This document shows, piece after piece, positions 23,342 through 34,873 of a DNA stretch of 64,000 bases. Each line of letters opens with the position of its first letter. Position 1 is the stretch's first letter. A program made the translations under genes and the position numbers. The notes under the pieces were generated by a model. The model did not search any database, was not told the DNA's origin, and saw nothing but the letters and a program-made list of their open reading frames with translations. Source of the stretch: Pithys albifrons albifrons (taxonomy: Eukaryota > Chordata > Aves > Passeriformes > Thamnophilidae); the NCBI RefSeq assembly GCF_047495875.1, contig NC_092460.1, positions 12,204,520-12,268,519 of the forward strand, read 5' to 3'.

Positions 23342-24399
23342 ATGTCAGACAGGACAAAGGAAGCCCCCGGAGTGAGTGACCCAGGTGAGACCAAAGTGCC
23401 CTTCCCACAGCCGGGCAGAGGGGCTGTCAAGGATGGCCAGTGCAGGGCTGGAAGTGGTGGCAGGGGAGGCAGGAGCCATCCAGCCATCCGGGGGCTGGGG
23501 CCCTCCTTTCCTCAGCAAGCCGGGCCCAGCTGGGACAGGAGGCACCTGCTGGGACACCTGTGCCCACAATGGCCCATCCTCTCCAAGGCCTCCAGCCCTG
23601 TCCTTCATCCAGGCAGGCACAGAGCAGCCCTTGGGGTCAGTCCCACAGGGATGCTGTCCCCAGCCCTGCAGAGGTGCCATTCCTGGTGCCATTGACTCTC
23701 TCCCTTCCAGCATGCCTGCTGTGTAAACGATCAGAGGCTGACCCGGACATCTGTGGGGAAAAACTTGAGAGATGTGGTCTCTGTGCCCAGATGTTCTGCC
23801 TGGTGAGTTGCTCTCTGGGTTCCCTCCAGCTTTCCAACACGCAGTCCCTGCCACTCTGTCCTTACGAGCGCATCGTCTTTCCTGCAGTTTTTTGCCACTC
23901 TCCTTCATCAGCAAGGGAATGAGCGGGTAGGATTCCTGGGCTTTCTCCCAAAGGATATCCTACTGGCTGTCCACCGGCTGGCACAGAAGGTGAGAGCCTG
24001 ACATGAGCGGGGAGATTTGTACCAGGCGAGGTTTGCTGGAGCTTAGCCCAGACCCCAAGAAAGGAAGACCTGCCCTTGCCAACAGCTCTGGGACCAGGAG
24101 GAGACCCCAGGGCTGCTGCTGATGGGGCTGCTGTGCTCTTTCCAGTGCTGCTTCATCTGTGGCCAGAGCGGGGCCTGTATGAAATGGAGTGTGACCTGAG
24201 CTTCCACCTGCCCTGTGCCAAGGAGGCTGGCTGTGTCACCCAGTACATTGCACCGTACAGGTACCTCCTTTCCCCTCCTCTCCACCACCAGGGAGGAGCC
24301 CAGCACTTCTCACCCCACCCATCTCTTGTGTCCCCAGCTCCTACTGCCCTGCACACAGACCACAGCAGGCAGTGGAGGCGACTCCTGAGCCAGGCACCC
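23342..24399 (+). pseudogene. PHF7L copy 2, 5' part (exons 1-5), disrupted
   Basis: Exon 1 23342-23384, exon 2 23712-23803, exon 3 about 23889-23990, exon 4 from about 24147, and the first part of exon 5. Exon 4 has lost 10 bases at GGGGCC/TGTATG. This shifts the frame and removes the CC pair of the extended PHD finger. Exon 5 is interrupted after GCCAGGCACCC (24399) by an ERV; it resumes at 30482. Together with a stop in exon 6 this copy cannot make the ligase. Confidence 0.93.
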
Positions 24400-24949
24400 T
24401 GATAAGTGAAAATGCTGGAAAAAGTGACTGCTAAGAGAAAGTTTTGTATTCTAATAGCAGCAAAGTATTTATTGACAATGTTGGAGGCAAAGCCAGTTCG
24501 TACTGGGCAAAAACTTGTTCAAGTAAAATAAGCCTAAGTTCATGGTTAACACCTTGTAATTTCCATATTAATGACTGGGCAAAAACGTGGGCAGAGCTTT
24601 CCTTTTGGCTTGGAATTTGGGTAGTGGTCTCCTGACTTCATCCCTCGGGTGGTCTCAAAGCGTCTTCTTCACCGTTGGATTTCTGCCTTTTCTTTGTTCA
24701 GTGACATGACCTGTCAACCTTGTAAAGCCTTGGCTTCAACTCTCCAAAATCTTGATTTTTACCATTTCATCCTATTGAAGTGTCTAGCTTAGTTTAATTT
24801 ATGACTTCTAACCCATAGTACACTAGTTCCTATAACTACTGGACAATTTGTACCAGAACAAAGTGACTCTAGCACTTTATGCTGTTCAGAGACTTTGCTG
24901 TGCAAACAACATTTTGAAAAGCAGAATTAGAAATTTCACAAAACTAGGG
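24400..24949 (-). repeat. 3' LTR of the ERV (left on + strand)
   Basis: Begins TGATAAGTGAAAATGCTGG and matches 29889-30456 through ACAAAACTAGG. It lacks the TATA-containing segment found in the other LTR (AAGCC/TAAGTTC here). AATAAA on the minus strand lies at 24468-24473. Homology stops before the expected inner edge, so that edge has been rearranged or deleted. Confidence 0.88.
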
Positions 24950-26523
24950 ATTTTCAGTCCCAGCTGTGTTTCAAAGTATATGAAGTCTTTCATTCAGTTT
25001 TAATCCTATTGGGGTTTGATACACATGTACCATTGCTAATATCACTGCTGTTGTTCTGGCTTCAGTGCTTAATTTGTATTATAGCTACACATTGTGCAGT
25101 GCCAGAAAGATTATTGCTGCCGCTATGATTGAGTGTACCAGGGAGTTTAAAGACTTGTGAGACGGTGGGCAAATAACTTATAAAAATGTCTCACCAGTGG
25201 TAGGTCTTTACTTGTTTAACTTTGGTTAAGACAGTTTTAATACTTTTAATATCATGTTTAATTTGCCATAGCATGTGCTGAGTCATTTTGTTTAGGTGTC
25301 TTAGCATTTCTTTAAACAGGTTAAAATTTATGCTAGTTTTGCAATTCAGGTACATTGTAATATGTTGGAAGAAATTTGAACTTGGAAGTTTTTGTGCACA
25401 GCCCAGGCCATGGAGAGGGAAACGGGGCCTCTGTATCCTTGAGCCTGCTTCAAGAAGAGCAGTAAACAATAGAAAGAATGCGGCAGCTGCCAGGAGAAGC
25501 AGGTAAACGCATTGATACAGAAAGGCATAGTTTTGAGAAAAGCACCAATCCAGCTGGTAGCACGCCCTAGCCATAGGCCAATGATACTCCTGTACTATTC
25601 GTAGACTGAGAGAATATGCGATATGTGTGTGTGTAATGTAAAGAATAAATCAGAACACTGATCATACTCCCGTGGAGGTTACATCGTGATTCTCACGCCG
25701 GAACCCGGGGAGCTCGAAACCGACATTTCTTACTTTAGTAATACAACATATAATTAAACCAAATTCTAACATGTACACAGCTACTGCTTACATAAAATAT
25801 TTACACTGCTATTTCACACTACTAAAATACTTAATAAAGGTTTAAGACTGCGGCTATTTTAAAATAAAAGCTTGTGTTAATGTCATTATACTTATGAAAA
25901 GTTCAACAACTTGTGTCAAGTGAATTTGAGGATAGTGGGTTTCACAGGTTCTGAAGTCTATTTTTTTCTCTCAGGAGCTTTCTAGGTAGGCTTTTCTTTT
26001 ACCCAGACTGCTGGGAGGGGGGTTAGCAACACTTTAAACAGTCCATTTCATATTTCTTGAAGAGGGTCTCCTGAGAAATTCTTAACATACACAATCACTA
26101 AAGGTACATAAATATAGTTTGCAATCAGGTAATATTTTATTTAACAGAATTTTAATAATTTCTCTTGATTTGTTAGTTTTGCACAGGAATGTTTCTGGTC
26201 ACTCAGGAAAGGTATCTGTGAAAACTGAAAGATAACAGAAACTGCCCCCCCTCCTCCCCCCTTTCTTAAGAGCTTAAAAGTCAATTTGCTAAATTTCACT
26301 TAAAAGGTGTTTTTTGTTTATTGCTCTTTGTTGTATTTCGGTTCTAGTATTTGGGTTTCTCAGACATGTTTTACATTGAAATGTAACTTGTTTTATTATT
26401 GTGAAGAGATTTGGCTTTGCTACTCAGGTTTTTAAATATTGGCATGATAAATCTAATTTTTAGTGTGTTATGCTCAGCTTTCACAAAATGCTAAACTAAT
26501 TTTTTTAGGTAGCACTGACTTAT

Positions 26524-26526
<3 letters not shown>

Positions 26527-26564
<38 letters not shown>
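26527..26564 (+). repeat. (ATT)n microsatellite inside the ERV
   Basis: Uninterrupted ATT trinucleotide run of about 38 bp. Confidence 0.97.
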
Positions 26565-27249
26565 TCATATATTTTTTGTAATCTGATTTTGATGCACTAT
26601 TTGACTGTTAGATTTTATTTCTTCTGGTACTAGGGCTGCTATTTGTTCTTGACAGTTTCAGCACCTTGTTTTGCCTTAGCATCAGTTTTTATGTTACTTA
26701 CTTTTTGAACACTGTTACCTCTTTGGTGTTTTTTTACAGTACATAATGGCCACTTCTGATGGGAGTTGTAGTGCTTCTAGCAATTGCAGAATTTTTTCAA
26801 CATATTTCCTTTGTGCAGTTAAAAGTCCTCTTTCTAAAATGCTCTATGAGCATGGACGATGCCAAAGACAGATTTAAAGTCAGTCCAGATGTTGATTTTG
26901 CCAGTTCTAGAGCTCAGGTGAGTGCTATCAGTCTTTCTGGGCTGAAGTTCCTGTAGGCAGAGGATTTCATTTGCTTACCTTTTTTCACAAAGCTGCTACT
27001 GGCAGAAACCAATTTTCTGCTTCCAGGAGTGGTTCTTCTTTAAGGTCTGGATGGCTGGAATAAACTGCTTTAGTGGTCTCCAGGCAGTCAGGTACAACAG
27101 GTTCAGCTGTGCATGCACTTTCTAGGAACGCAGCTGGTTGACAATGTTAGTCATTTGAATATTTATGAAATTTCCTGGCTTCTTCTATGTTTATGATCAC
27201 TGCTGCTCTTTGCTTTCAGGCAGCTGGGCCAGCTTTTGCTCACTTCATC

Positions 27250-27610
27250 TAATTGCTTAGAGAAGTGGCTGCTGGCTTTTTGTCTGGCCCCAGCTGCTCT
27301 GTCAGGACCCCCAGGACTTTCTTTGCTGCTCGTGCAAAAACAGCCAGAAGGGCTTCCTCACATCAGGTAATCCCAACGCCGGAACCCTCAGGAGTTCCTG
27401 CTTTAGCTGCTCAAAGGCCTTATTTGCTGCAGGGGTCCAGGCTATGTTGTCTTTAGCAGCTTTTAACAGGTTATAGAATAGTTTTGCAGTTAGTCTATCA
27501 GCCAGGATAGCTTGGCATTTCAGGAACTGAGAGAGTGGCAGTCAATGGTTACCTTTCTGCTCCAGCACTGCTGACACACCAACCTGTCATGTCCAGAAAC
27601 GCTCAAAGAT
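27250..27610 (-). pseudogene. ERV reverse transcriptase-RNase H connection remnant
   Basis: The minus strand, read in shifting frames, resembles the end of gamma-type reverse transcriptase and the start of its RNase H (segments such as KAFEQLKQELL and a later LG-P-KKP-A motif). Several stops and at least one frame change separate these pieces. It is non-functional. The match is by recognition of short motifs only. Confidence 0.7.
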
Positions 27611-28234
27611 CTCTCACTGTCTGTGCTTCAGGTGTTTGGCAGTTGCTTCTTTTCTTGCTGTTCTTGGGGAGCATTATCTTCTAGAAACTGCTTATCTCAG
27701 GGGTAACTATTGCTTCTGTATCAGTTGCTTTTTCCTGTTGAGAGACTCAGTACTCATTTAGCAAATTTGGAGTCTACAGAAGAAAATCTTGTTTTTCAGT
27801 GGTTATTAATAAGTTACTTATAAATTGCAGAAACATACTTTCTCCCAGTGGCAACTGCTATTGTTTCAGATGTTAAAATCTTTGAGGTAACATTGTCCAA
27901 GGTAGCTGTTGTGAGTGGTGTGGTTTTTGGTTGTTTTTTTTTTTTCTTTTTAGCAAATATATTAAAGCTTTCTTACTTAAATGCAAATATTTTCGGACTT
28001 TTTGCTAAGGAAAGACAGAAAAGAACATTTTTAAAATCTAATACTTGCTTTTTGTTCTCAGTTATTGGTTTTGCTTCTGGTTGTACTTCTATTTAGATGG
28101 GGCTTGCCCATTTTGACTTACTTGGTGTGTTAGTAGCTCAGACTCAAGATACACTTAATCCAAATTTGATTAATATTTTGATTATTCTGTTTTGGTTTCA
28201 CACAGTTCATAGCTAAACTCAAAGCTGTTATCAA

Positions 28235-28372
28235 TTGTTTTTCTTTTTTCTTGAATTCAATTTTGCAGCTTCCAGATTTTCTAACAAATTTTTGCCCATA
28301 AGGGTTTGTACAAATTTGGTAAACATAAAAACTGATGTACTTCATTTGTTTTCTCATTTTAAACTTAAGGGG
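28235..28372 (-). pseudogene. ERV protease-like remnant
   Basis: A translated stretch on the minus strand resembles the C-terminal half of a gamma-type retroviral protease (the region after the active site, with a conserved C-x-P turn and a lysine/isoleucine-rich end). The active-site triad is not visible. It lies upstream of the polymerase remnant in the ERV's own direction, as expected. Confidence 0.5.
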
Positions 28373-29867
28373 TTTCAAAAGAAAGCTTTCTCTGTTTGAC
28401 CAGTTGCACACCTGTGACTTGAACAAATTTATGACTTTTAAGTATCAATTTTTGATTTAAAACAAAAGCTGTAGTTCCAGTGTCAAGCAGCAACAGTTTT
28501 TTTCTAATGTTTATATTTTTATATTGGAGCTGCTACTACAATTTTAAGTACCACCACATCTATTGTATAAAATACTTACATGTAATAAACAATTGCAAAA
28601 CAAACAAATCCTAATTTTAGGTCTTGTCCAGTGTGGCATGCTTACAGTTAATTTTTCAACACTGCCACATTTTGGCAGGGTAATACTTTCAACAATATGA
28701 TCTTAGATGTTTTAGGTATTGAGTAACTTTTCTGAAAACAAATAAAACAACTCAGAAAACAGTAACTTCACACAAAACTCTTAACTCTTTTTTTTTTACA
28801 ATAAGGCATACACACAAAACTCTCAACTTGTCTAAAAACAAGACAACCACACAGAAGACAGTAACCACACACACAAATCTTAATTTTAGGCTTTATCCAG
28901 TGGGCTATTTTTATAGGCAATCTATCAGAGGTACCACTCATTTACAACACAATAGCCCACATTGTCAGTGGGATTATAAACAAAAACTTATTTCAAACAT
29001 ATAGTAATTTCTCTAAATCCAAAATCACACACACAACTCTTAAAATGCACAACACTGCTTAATTCTAAAACAAACATAAAGTACATACACAGACTTCACA
29101 CTCAGCTCGTGGCTGATCATATCTTATTCATTCACTAATCACATGTATACTACAAATTAACACCTCAACTTACTTTTTCACAGTATACAAGACAGCTCAG
29201 ACACCCAATAACTTTTACCTGTGTCTCATTTACTAATCACACATAAATTATTCAAAACTAAAATGCACACGAGAACTGGTACACACAAAGGCTTGGCTCA
29301 GACACACTTAAAAACCTGGGCAAACAGCTCAGACACAGACAAAAACTTAGATAATAGCAAACAATTTGCACAGAGAAAAGCAATGCTGTAAGAGCCCACA
29401 GAAAAAAAACAAACACTGCGAGCTGCATCTGTAGGATTTTAACACTTAAAGCACAGAGTAGTTTCTCTAATACAGAAAACACAGAGAAACACAGGATTCT
29501 GGAATTACAGGTACAGATAGAGGTACAGAGAGTTAGCTCTGTGCAGGGAAGAATTCCCTTTTTAAAGGGGACATTGCCTACTGCTTCTGGAGGAATTTAA
29601 TACCAGGACACAGATACAGGTACAAGCAGGAAGATGAACTCTGGGGAGGATATCTCACAACCCCCGTTCACTTCTGCAACAAGATGTCTCTTGTTATCCT
29701 TTAGGTTACAGGACAGGAAAACAGAAATACCTTTTGGCAAAATGCAGCGAGTTCTTTTCCACCCCTGTAAAAGGCACTGAAGAAGGGGGAGCCCCTCTAG
29801 GTAAAACTCACCTAGGGGTGCCCAGGGGGTCCCCAATCACCTACGGATTATGCAGCCAGATGGAAAT

Positions 29868-29884
29868 GTCCCGCTGGGGTGCCA
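29868..29884 (-). other. Candidate tRNA primer-binding site of the ERV
   Basis: The minus strand reads TGGCACCCCAGCGGGAC four bases inside the LTR edge. The TGG start and position fit a primer-binding site. The CCCCAGCG core resembles the tRNA-Thr type, but the match is incomplete and the tRNA identity is a guess. Confidence 0.5.
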
Positions 29885-29888
29885 AATC

Positions 29889-30481
29889 TGATAAGCGAAA
29901 ACGCTGCAAAAAGTGACTGCTAAGAGAAAGTTTTGTATTCTAATAGCAGCAAGGTACTTATTGATAATGTTGGAGGCAAAGCCAGTTCGTGCTGGGCAAA
30001 AACTTGCCTAACTTGTTCAAGTAAAATAAGCCATTTATAGTCTTAAGTTCATGGTTAACACCTTGTAATTTCCATATTAATGACTAGGCAAAACCGTGGG
30101 CAGAGCTTTCCTTTTGGCTTGGAATTTGGGTAGTGGTCTCCTGACTTCATCCCTCGGGTGGTCTCAAAGCGTCTTCTTCACCGTTGGATTTCTGCCTTTT
30201 CTTTGTTCAGTGACATGACCTGTCAACCTTGTAAAACCTTGGCTTCAACTCTCCAAAATCTTGATTTTTACCATTTCATCCTATTGAAGTGTCTAGCTTA
30301 GTTTAATTTATGACTTCTAACCCATAGTACACTAGTTCCTATAACTACTGGACAATTTGTACCAGAACAAAGTGACTCTAGCACTTTATGCTGTTCAGAG
30401 ACTTTGCTATGCAAACAACATTTTGAAAAGCAGAATTAGAAATTTCACAAAATTAGGTTTTTTTGGTCTCTTTTTCCTCCA
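29889..30481 (-). repeat. 5' LTR of the ERV (right on + strand)
   Basis: Starts TGATAAGCGAAAACGCTGC and ends at the target duplication. On the minus strand it has CTATAAATGG (TATA box, near 30030) upstream of a weakened polyadenylation signal AATAAG (near 29960). This fixes transcription as right to left. Divergence from the left LTR is visible as scattered substitutions and two short indels, so the insertion is not young. Confidence 0.88.
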
Positions 30482-32118
30482 CACCCAGTGCCTCATCTGC
30501 ATGGAGCCTGTGGAGGACAGAAAGACTTTCAAGACCATGGTGTGCCCAGAGTGCAAAAGCATCTGGTTCCACAGGGACTGCATCCAAGTAGGAGCAGTTT
30601 CCTCACCCCCAGGGGCACAGCAGGGGCTCAGCAGCACCAGGGCCTCACTCAGTGTTGCTTGTTTCTCCTGCAGGGACAGGCTCTGTCTGCAGGTATTTTA
30701 GCCTTCCAGTGCCCCCTCTGCAGAGGCCATCGGGAATTTCTCGTGGATATGTTCACTGTGGGGATCTGAATCCCCTTGAGGTTGGTGTCCTTCTGCTGGG
30801 CTCACAACACAGGAAGGTGCAAGTGCTGTGCCTTGCCAGGGCATGCCCCAGCACTCTTGGCCCTACACTGCTTTGGGAGGGCCACGTTCAGCTTCTCACA
30901 GGAGTTGGAAATGGCACAGGGGAAAGGGCAGGGACTCACCTGCCAGATGCCAGGGCAGGCAGAGCTCATCAGTTTTCCTTTTCCCTGTCAGACAGCCATT
31001 ATGGGAGGAAGGCGATGCATTCAGGGACCTGGGAGTGAGGCACCACCAGTGCAATGCCAGAGAGTGCCTTTATCCAGGAGGCAGAGAGGAGGCAGAGGAA
31101 GAGGGGTAAGTTGCCAGAGGGGGGCCGTGGGGGGCTCTGCAGAGGATCTGTGCCTTGGCAAGGGCTGAAAGCAGAAGGAGCCTGAAGGAGAGCTTGGCCA
31201 GATATCCCATGCTTTTGACACTTTGTCCTCACGGCCATCAATCTTTTTGCTTCCCCAGGCCCTGGGAAATGCTCCTGTGCAGCTCCTGTGCTGCCGAGGG
31301 TACCCACAAACGCTGCTCCAGCCTGACAGACAGCACAACCAGCTGGGAATGTGGCAGTTGTGCTCCTCTGGACACAGGTAAGAGACAAAGCACACAGGTG
31401 CCCCTGGGCTGGGGCCATGCAGGGCCTGGCATCAGGTGGCCAGGATGGCTTGGCAGAGCCTGTCTGCTCCAGGAGGGCTGGGGGCACTGCTCTGGCCCAG
31501 CCTGCCTTGGGCCTGGGGAGCCCTTGACCTTCCCACTTCCCCTTACAGCCCCCGGGAATGAGTCAGAGCTGGACATCCCTGACCTGGGCACACAGGACAG
31601 CAGCTCCTCCACCAGTCCTGGGCCTGACCTCACACAAAATGGCTCCTGCCAGCAAGGTCAGGCCCCAGATCCACAGGGCCAGCGCAGAACTCTGCGTGAC
31701 AGAACCCATGTGCCAACACCAAGTGCTGGGCGGCGCCAGCCCAGGCAGAAACAATCGGGGACATCCTGCAGGCAAAACTGCTCCCGCCTGCAACATCGGA
31801 CCCCAGATCCACCTATCGGGTCCACAAGTCCCCATGACAGGAGCCGCGTGAGACCATCAGGTATTGCGAGTCGCACATCAGGGACATCCTGCAGGCAAAA
31901 CTGCTGTCGCCAACGTCAAAACTCAAATTCATCCAGCCTGTCCAGAAGGCCCCACGACAGGAGCTGCCCGCCTGCACCGAGTGCTGGGAGGCGAAACCGA
32001 AGGGAGAACGCATCGGGAACATCCCGCAAGGGAAACCACTCCTGCCTGCAATGGCACAACCCAGATCCACCTGGCAGGTCCACAAGTCCCCATGACAGGA
32101 GCCATGTGAGACCATCAA
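30482..32118 (+). pseudogene. PHF7L copy 2, 3' part (exons 5-9), disrupted and without the repeat array
   Basis: Exon 5 resumes at the target duplication and ends at 30587. E6 begins at 30674, E7 30992-31105, E8 31259-31377, E9 from 31549. Exon 6 has TGA at 30767-30769 where intact copies have CGA (GGGATCCGAATC). Exons 7-9 stay open. Exon 9 holds only the diverged Arg/Ser units and none of the 46-aa tandem repeats. PHF7L homology ends near 32118 (after GTGAGACCATCA), followed by unrelated sequence, so the last part of the exon is lost. Confidence 0.92.
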
Positions 32119-33400
32119 AAAAATTGTTTACTCCGAAACAGGTAACAATCTCAGGGGAAAAAAGATTTGTTTTCTTGCCCTGGTTCCTTAAGAGTTAATT
32201 AAATTAAATCCAATTAAAGTAAAAATAATTTTAAGACACAGATCACTGCACAGCCTCCAAAGACAGAAGTTAAATCAGGAATCTAATGAGGGCAAAGGCT
32301 TTAAAGACCTTCTAAGGATCCTGATTGCATTAGAAGCAGATCCAGCTGTTTTAAATTTGCTGTAATAGAACAACAAACTGCTCTACAGGTGAAAACCATT
32401 CCTAATCAGATATAAAAATGGAATCCAGCTCTGACCAATTAACCTAACGACTCCCCTGGTTAATGAGGCACAGCTGTCCCAACACAGCAGCAAAATCTGC
32501 CTTCTGGTTAAACACCAGGAGAGAGGCACAAACTGCAACCGTGTTTCACAAACAGTTCAAAACACCTCAAATTCCAGGGAAAACGGTAATCTGACATTCA
32601 GCCTAGGCCTGACACAGTCAAGGGACTGTGCAGGATATGATGCAGCTCAACACTGATGTATTAATATTTTCAACCAGGAAAAAACATAAGTTGATTTTAT
32701 GTGTTTTAAACCATCCCTACTCTACCTGCAAGATCCACACTAACATTGTTCAATAGAAAGGGATGAGGAGGGAATAGGATTTTGTTGGTTTATTTCATAG
32801 GAAACGGCATCGGAATAAGAGGCACAAGAAAGCAACATTTGAAAATATGGTTTGCATTAAAGACTTATTTAGTGAATAAAGTACATGGAATTAAAGAATC
32901 CCCATGGCTGTGCAATTCATGAAGTGAATGACAACAAGCAACAACTAGAAGTTCTCCAACTTTTAAAGCATCCTATTAGTTTGGAGGTGGGAATTTAACT
33001 GGATACAGGGGAGAAAGTTATGGTCATTACAAAGAGTATGGTGGGAAAAAGAAAAACACTACAGCAGCAGAACTTCATCCCACCTTAGCCAATCCCTCTT
33101 TTAAACAACAATAACAGGACACACAAACTGCTTACAGCTACTTGAACCCAAGGCTTTCACTAGACTGCAGAAGACTCAAAGACTAGTTGTGACTTCAGAG
33201 AGCTTTAACTCCAGAAAAAAAACCCCACCTCGTACATATTTTTAATTATAAAGCAACAAGTAAACTCTTCTCACTCTAAACATACATACCTAAGCACATC
33301 ACACATGTGTATTTATGCGTGTATTTATATACTTTTGTGCATCAACAGCGCTCATTCCACACTTCTACGCACCTGCCCGTCCACACCCCCGAGCCGCGGA
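32119..33400. other. Gene-free sequence between PHF7L copy 2 and the NOL8 5' region
   Basis: AT-rich sequence with no recognisable coding exon, RNA gene or transposon. It marks the switch from duplicated array to single-copy sequence in this window. Base composition changes sharply near 33400 where the CpG-rich region begins. Confidence 0.6.
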
Positions 33401-34830
33401 TTTTACGCCGCCACAAGCGGAGCCGGGAAGCGCCTCGGAGGGTCTGGGAGCAACGAGCGGGGGTTCGGCCCCGCAGGGACCGCGCCCGCCGGAGCCGGTG
33501 CCGCCCGCCGAGACTCAGGCTGGGAGCACAGACGTGCCCCGGGGGCGCGGCCGGGAACGGGGAGCCGCGGGCAGCGGGACCGGGGGACGGCACCGGGGAG
33601 CCGCGAGCGGCGGCACCGGGGGTTGGAGCGGAGCTGCCGGGAACGGGGAGCCGCGGGCGGCGGGACCGGGGGACGAGATGAGCGGCCGGAAACGGGGAGC
33701 TGCGGGCAGTGGAACCGAGCGGATCGGCCGGGAACGGGGAGCCGCGGGCGGCGGGACCGAGGGACGGAAGGGATGAGCGGCCGGGAACGGGGAGCCGCGG
33801 GCGGCGGGACCGGGGGACGAGATGAGCGGCCGGAAACGGGGAGCTGCGGGCAGTGGAACCGAGCGGATCGGCCGGGAACGGGGAGCCGCGGGCGGCGGGA
33901 CCGAGGGACGGAAGGGATGAGCGGCCGGGAACGGGGAGCCGCGGGCGGCGGGACCCAGGGGCGGGTCAGCTGTTCCCGCGCCCGGCGCGCGCCCCCCGCG
34001 CCTTTCGAAACGCGCGCCAAGCCCGCGCGCTGCGCGCGTCTGGACGCTACCACTGCTGCTTCCCGAGCGGGGGGCGGCCGGTCGCGCCTTCTTTCCCCTC
34101 CTTCTGAAAGAACGGCGCCGCTGAAGGGACAGTAGCAAAGCTCCTCGTTAGACACGAATGGGAAAAGCGTTGCTTTGGCGGTTGCTCCTGTGTTTTTGTT
34201 AATTTCTGCTCATGTATTGCAGAAAACGCCCCTGCTTTTCTTCGTGATTGGTTACGCCCAAGGCGCCCTTCGTCACAAGACCCAGCCCATGTGTTCCCAC
34301 CACACTTGACCGGCGGGAAACATGAAGCCTGCAGAGAACCCGGCTGCCTAACGAGGCGGAACCCTTTCCGCGTGAGAGCTGGGAAGAGGTGCTGGGGGGA
34401 AGGTAAATCGAGTGTCGCCGCGGGGAGGGCACATGGGGGCGGTGATGGAGTGGGGCGGCGGGGCCGGCGGCGAGGGGCTGTTCCTCGGGCCCCCTTTGCC
34501 GGGTGGGGGTCTCTCGGGCCGGGCCCGGGCCCCTCTGCCGGGCGTCCCTCGGCAGCTCCTGACGCGGTCGGGTCTGTGCGGGTCTCCCATGCTTCCGATA
34601 GAGCACCCCGGGTTATGCGGTAACGAGCCGCTGCCATTCACGATCGCGCAGCCGGTGATGCGATTCGAGGTTTAAGGCAGCCCCCGGTGCGGAGCAGCAG
34701 CGCGGGGTTTGCGGGCGCTGGACAGAGCAGGGAGCGCTGTTGGGGGAGCGATTTGCCCGTAATTTGACATTCCAGGCGCACTGGCCCCTGCGGCGCCAGT
34801 GTCGGTGAGCTGTTGTTGTCTCCCCGCAGG
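33400..34830 (+). promoter_or_regulatory. CpG-rich promoter region and candidate non-coding exon 1 of NOL8
   Basis: High CpG density in two stretches (about 33400-34100 and 34300-34760). A candidate first exon ends at 34402 with donor AAG/GTAAAT, pairing with the acceptor CCCCGCAG at 34829. In the frame of the RRM, sequence upstream of the acceptor contains no ATG either when spliced to this exon or read through the intron. The transcription start cannot be placed. Confidence 0.5.
33525..33960 (+). repeat. GC-rich minisatellite upstream of NOL8 (144-bp higher-order unit)
   Basis: Built from variants of CGGGAACGGGGAGCCGCGGG and GCGGGACCGGGGGACG, with a 144-bp repeat clear from 33679 to 33966 (GAGCGGCCGGAAAC at 33680 recurs at 33824). 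All frames are open on both strands because stops are absent from the GC-rich unit; I do not call a gene. G runs on the + strand could form quadruplexes. Confidence 0.92.
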
Positions 34831-34873
34831 AAAGCGGAGCGTGTGTTCCTGGTGTGATGCTTTGACTTCAGGC

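Larger units (their letters stand above)
1..23660 (+). repeat. Left block of a >=23.7-kb tandem segmental duplication
   Basis: This stretch is colinear with 40205-64000. The offset is 40204 at the start and 40340 at the end. The change is almost wholly explained by one extra 138-bp repeat unit in the right-hand PHF7L gene, plus small indels. Order in both blocks: NOL8 3' exons, inverted PHF7L fragment, 5S-like sequence, PHF7L gene, PHF7L 5' fragment, NOL8 pseudogene, microsatellite, inverted PHF7L fragment, PHF7L exon 1. Differences are scattered single bases and short indels, so the duplication looks recent. The left edge lies outside the window. Confidence 0.95.
24400..30481 (-). mobile_element. 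Degenerate gammaretrovirus-like endogenous retrovirus, minus orientation, inserted in PHF7L exon 5
   Basis: Element bounded by TG (24400) and CA (30480-30481) and flanked by a 5-bp target duplication CACCC (24395-24399 and 30482-30486). Long terminal repeats of about 550-570 bp are at both ends. On the minus strand the order is 5' LTR, primer-binding-like site, protease-like region, reverse transcriptase/RNase H-like region, then a long AT-rich remainder without recognisable envelope. All internal coding regions are broken by many stops and frameshifts, so it is inert. The families are judged from short motif similarity to class I (gamma-type) ERVs. Confidence 0.88.

Noticed and set aside
25191..25574. 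127-codon minus-strand frame with a hydrophobic stretch
   Set aside because: Lies inside the degenerate ERV and a possible nested LTR. No family resemblance and no supporting signals.
33305..34155. Overlapping long open frames on both strands of the GC-rich region
   Set aside because: Low-complexity minisatellite with few possible stops; several frames are open at once and none resembles a protein.
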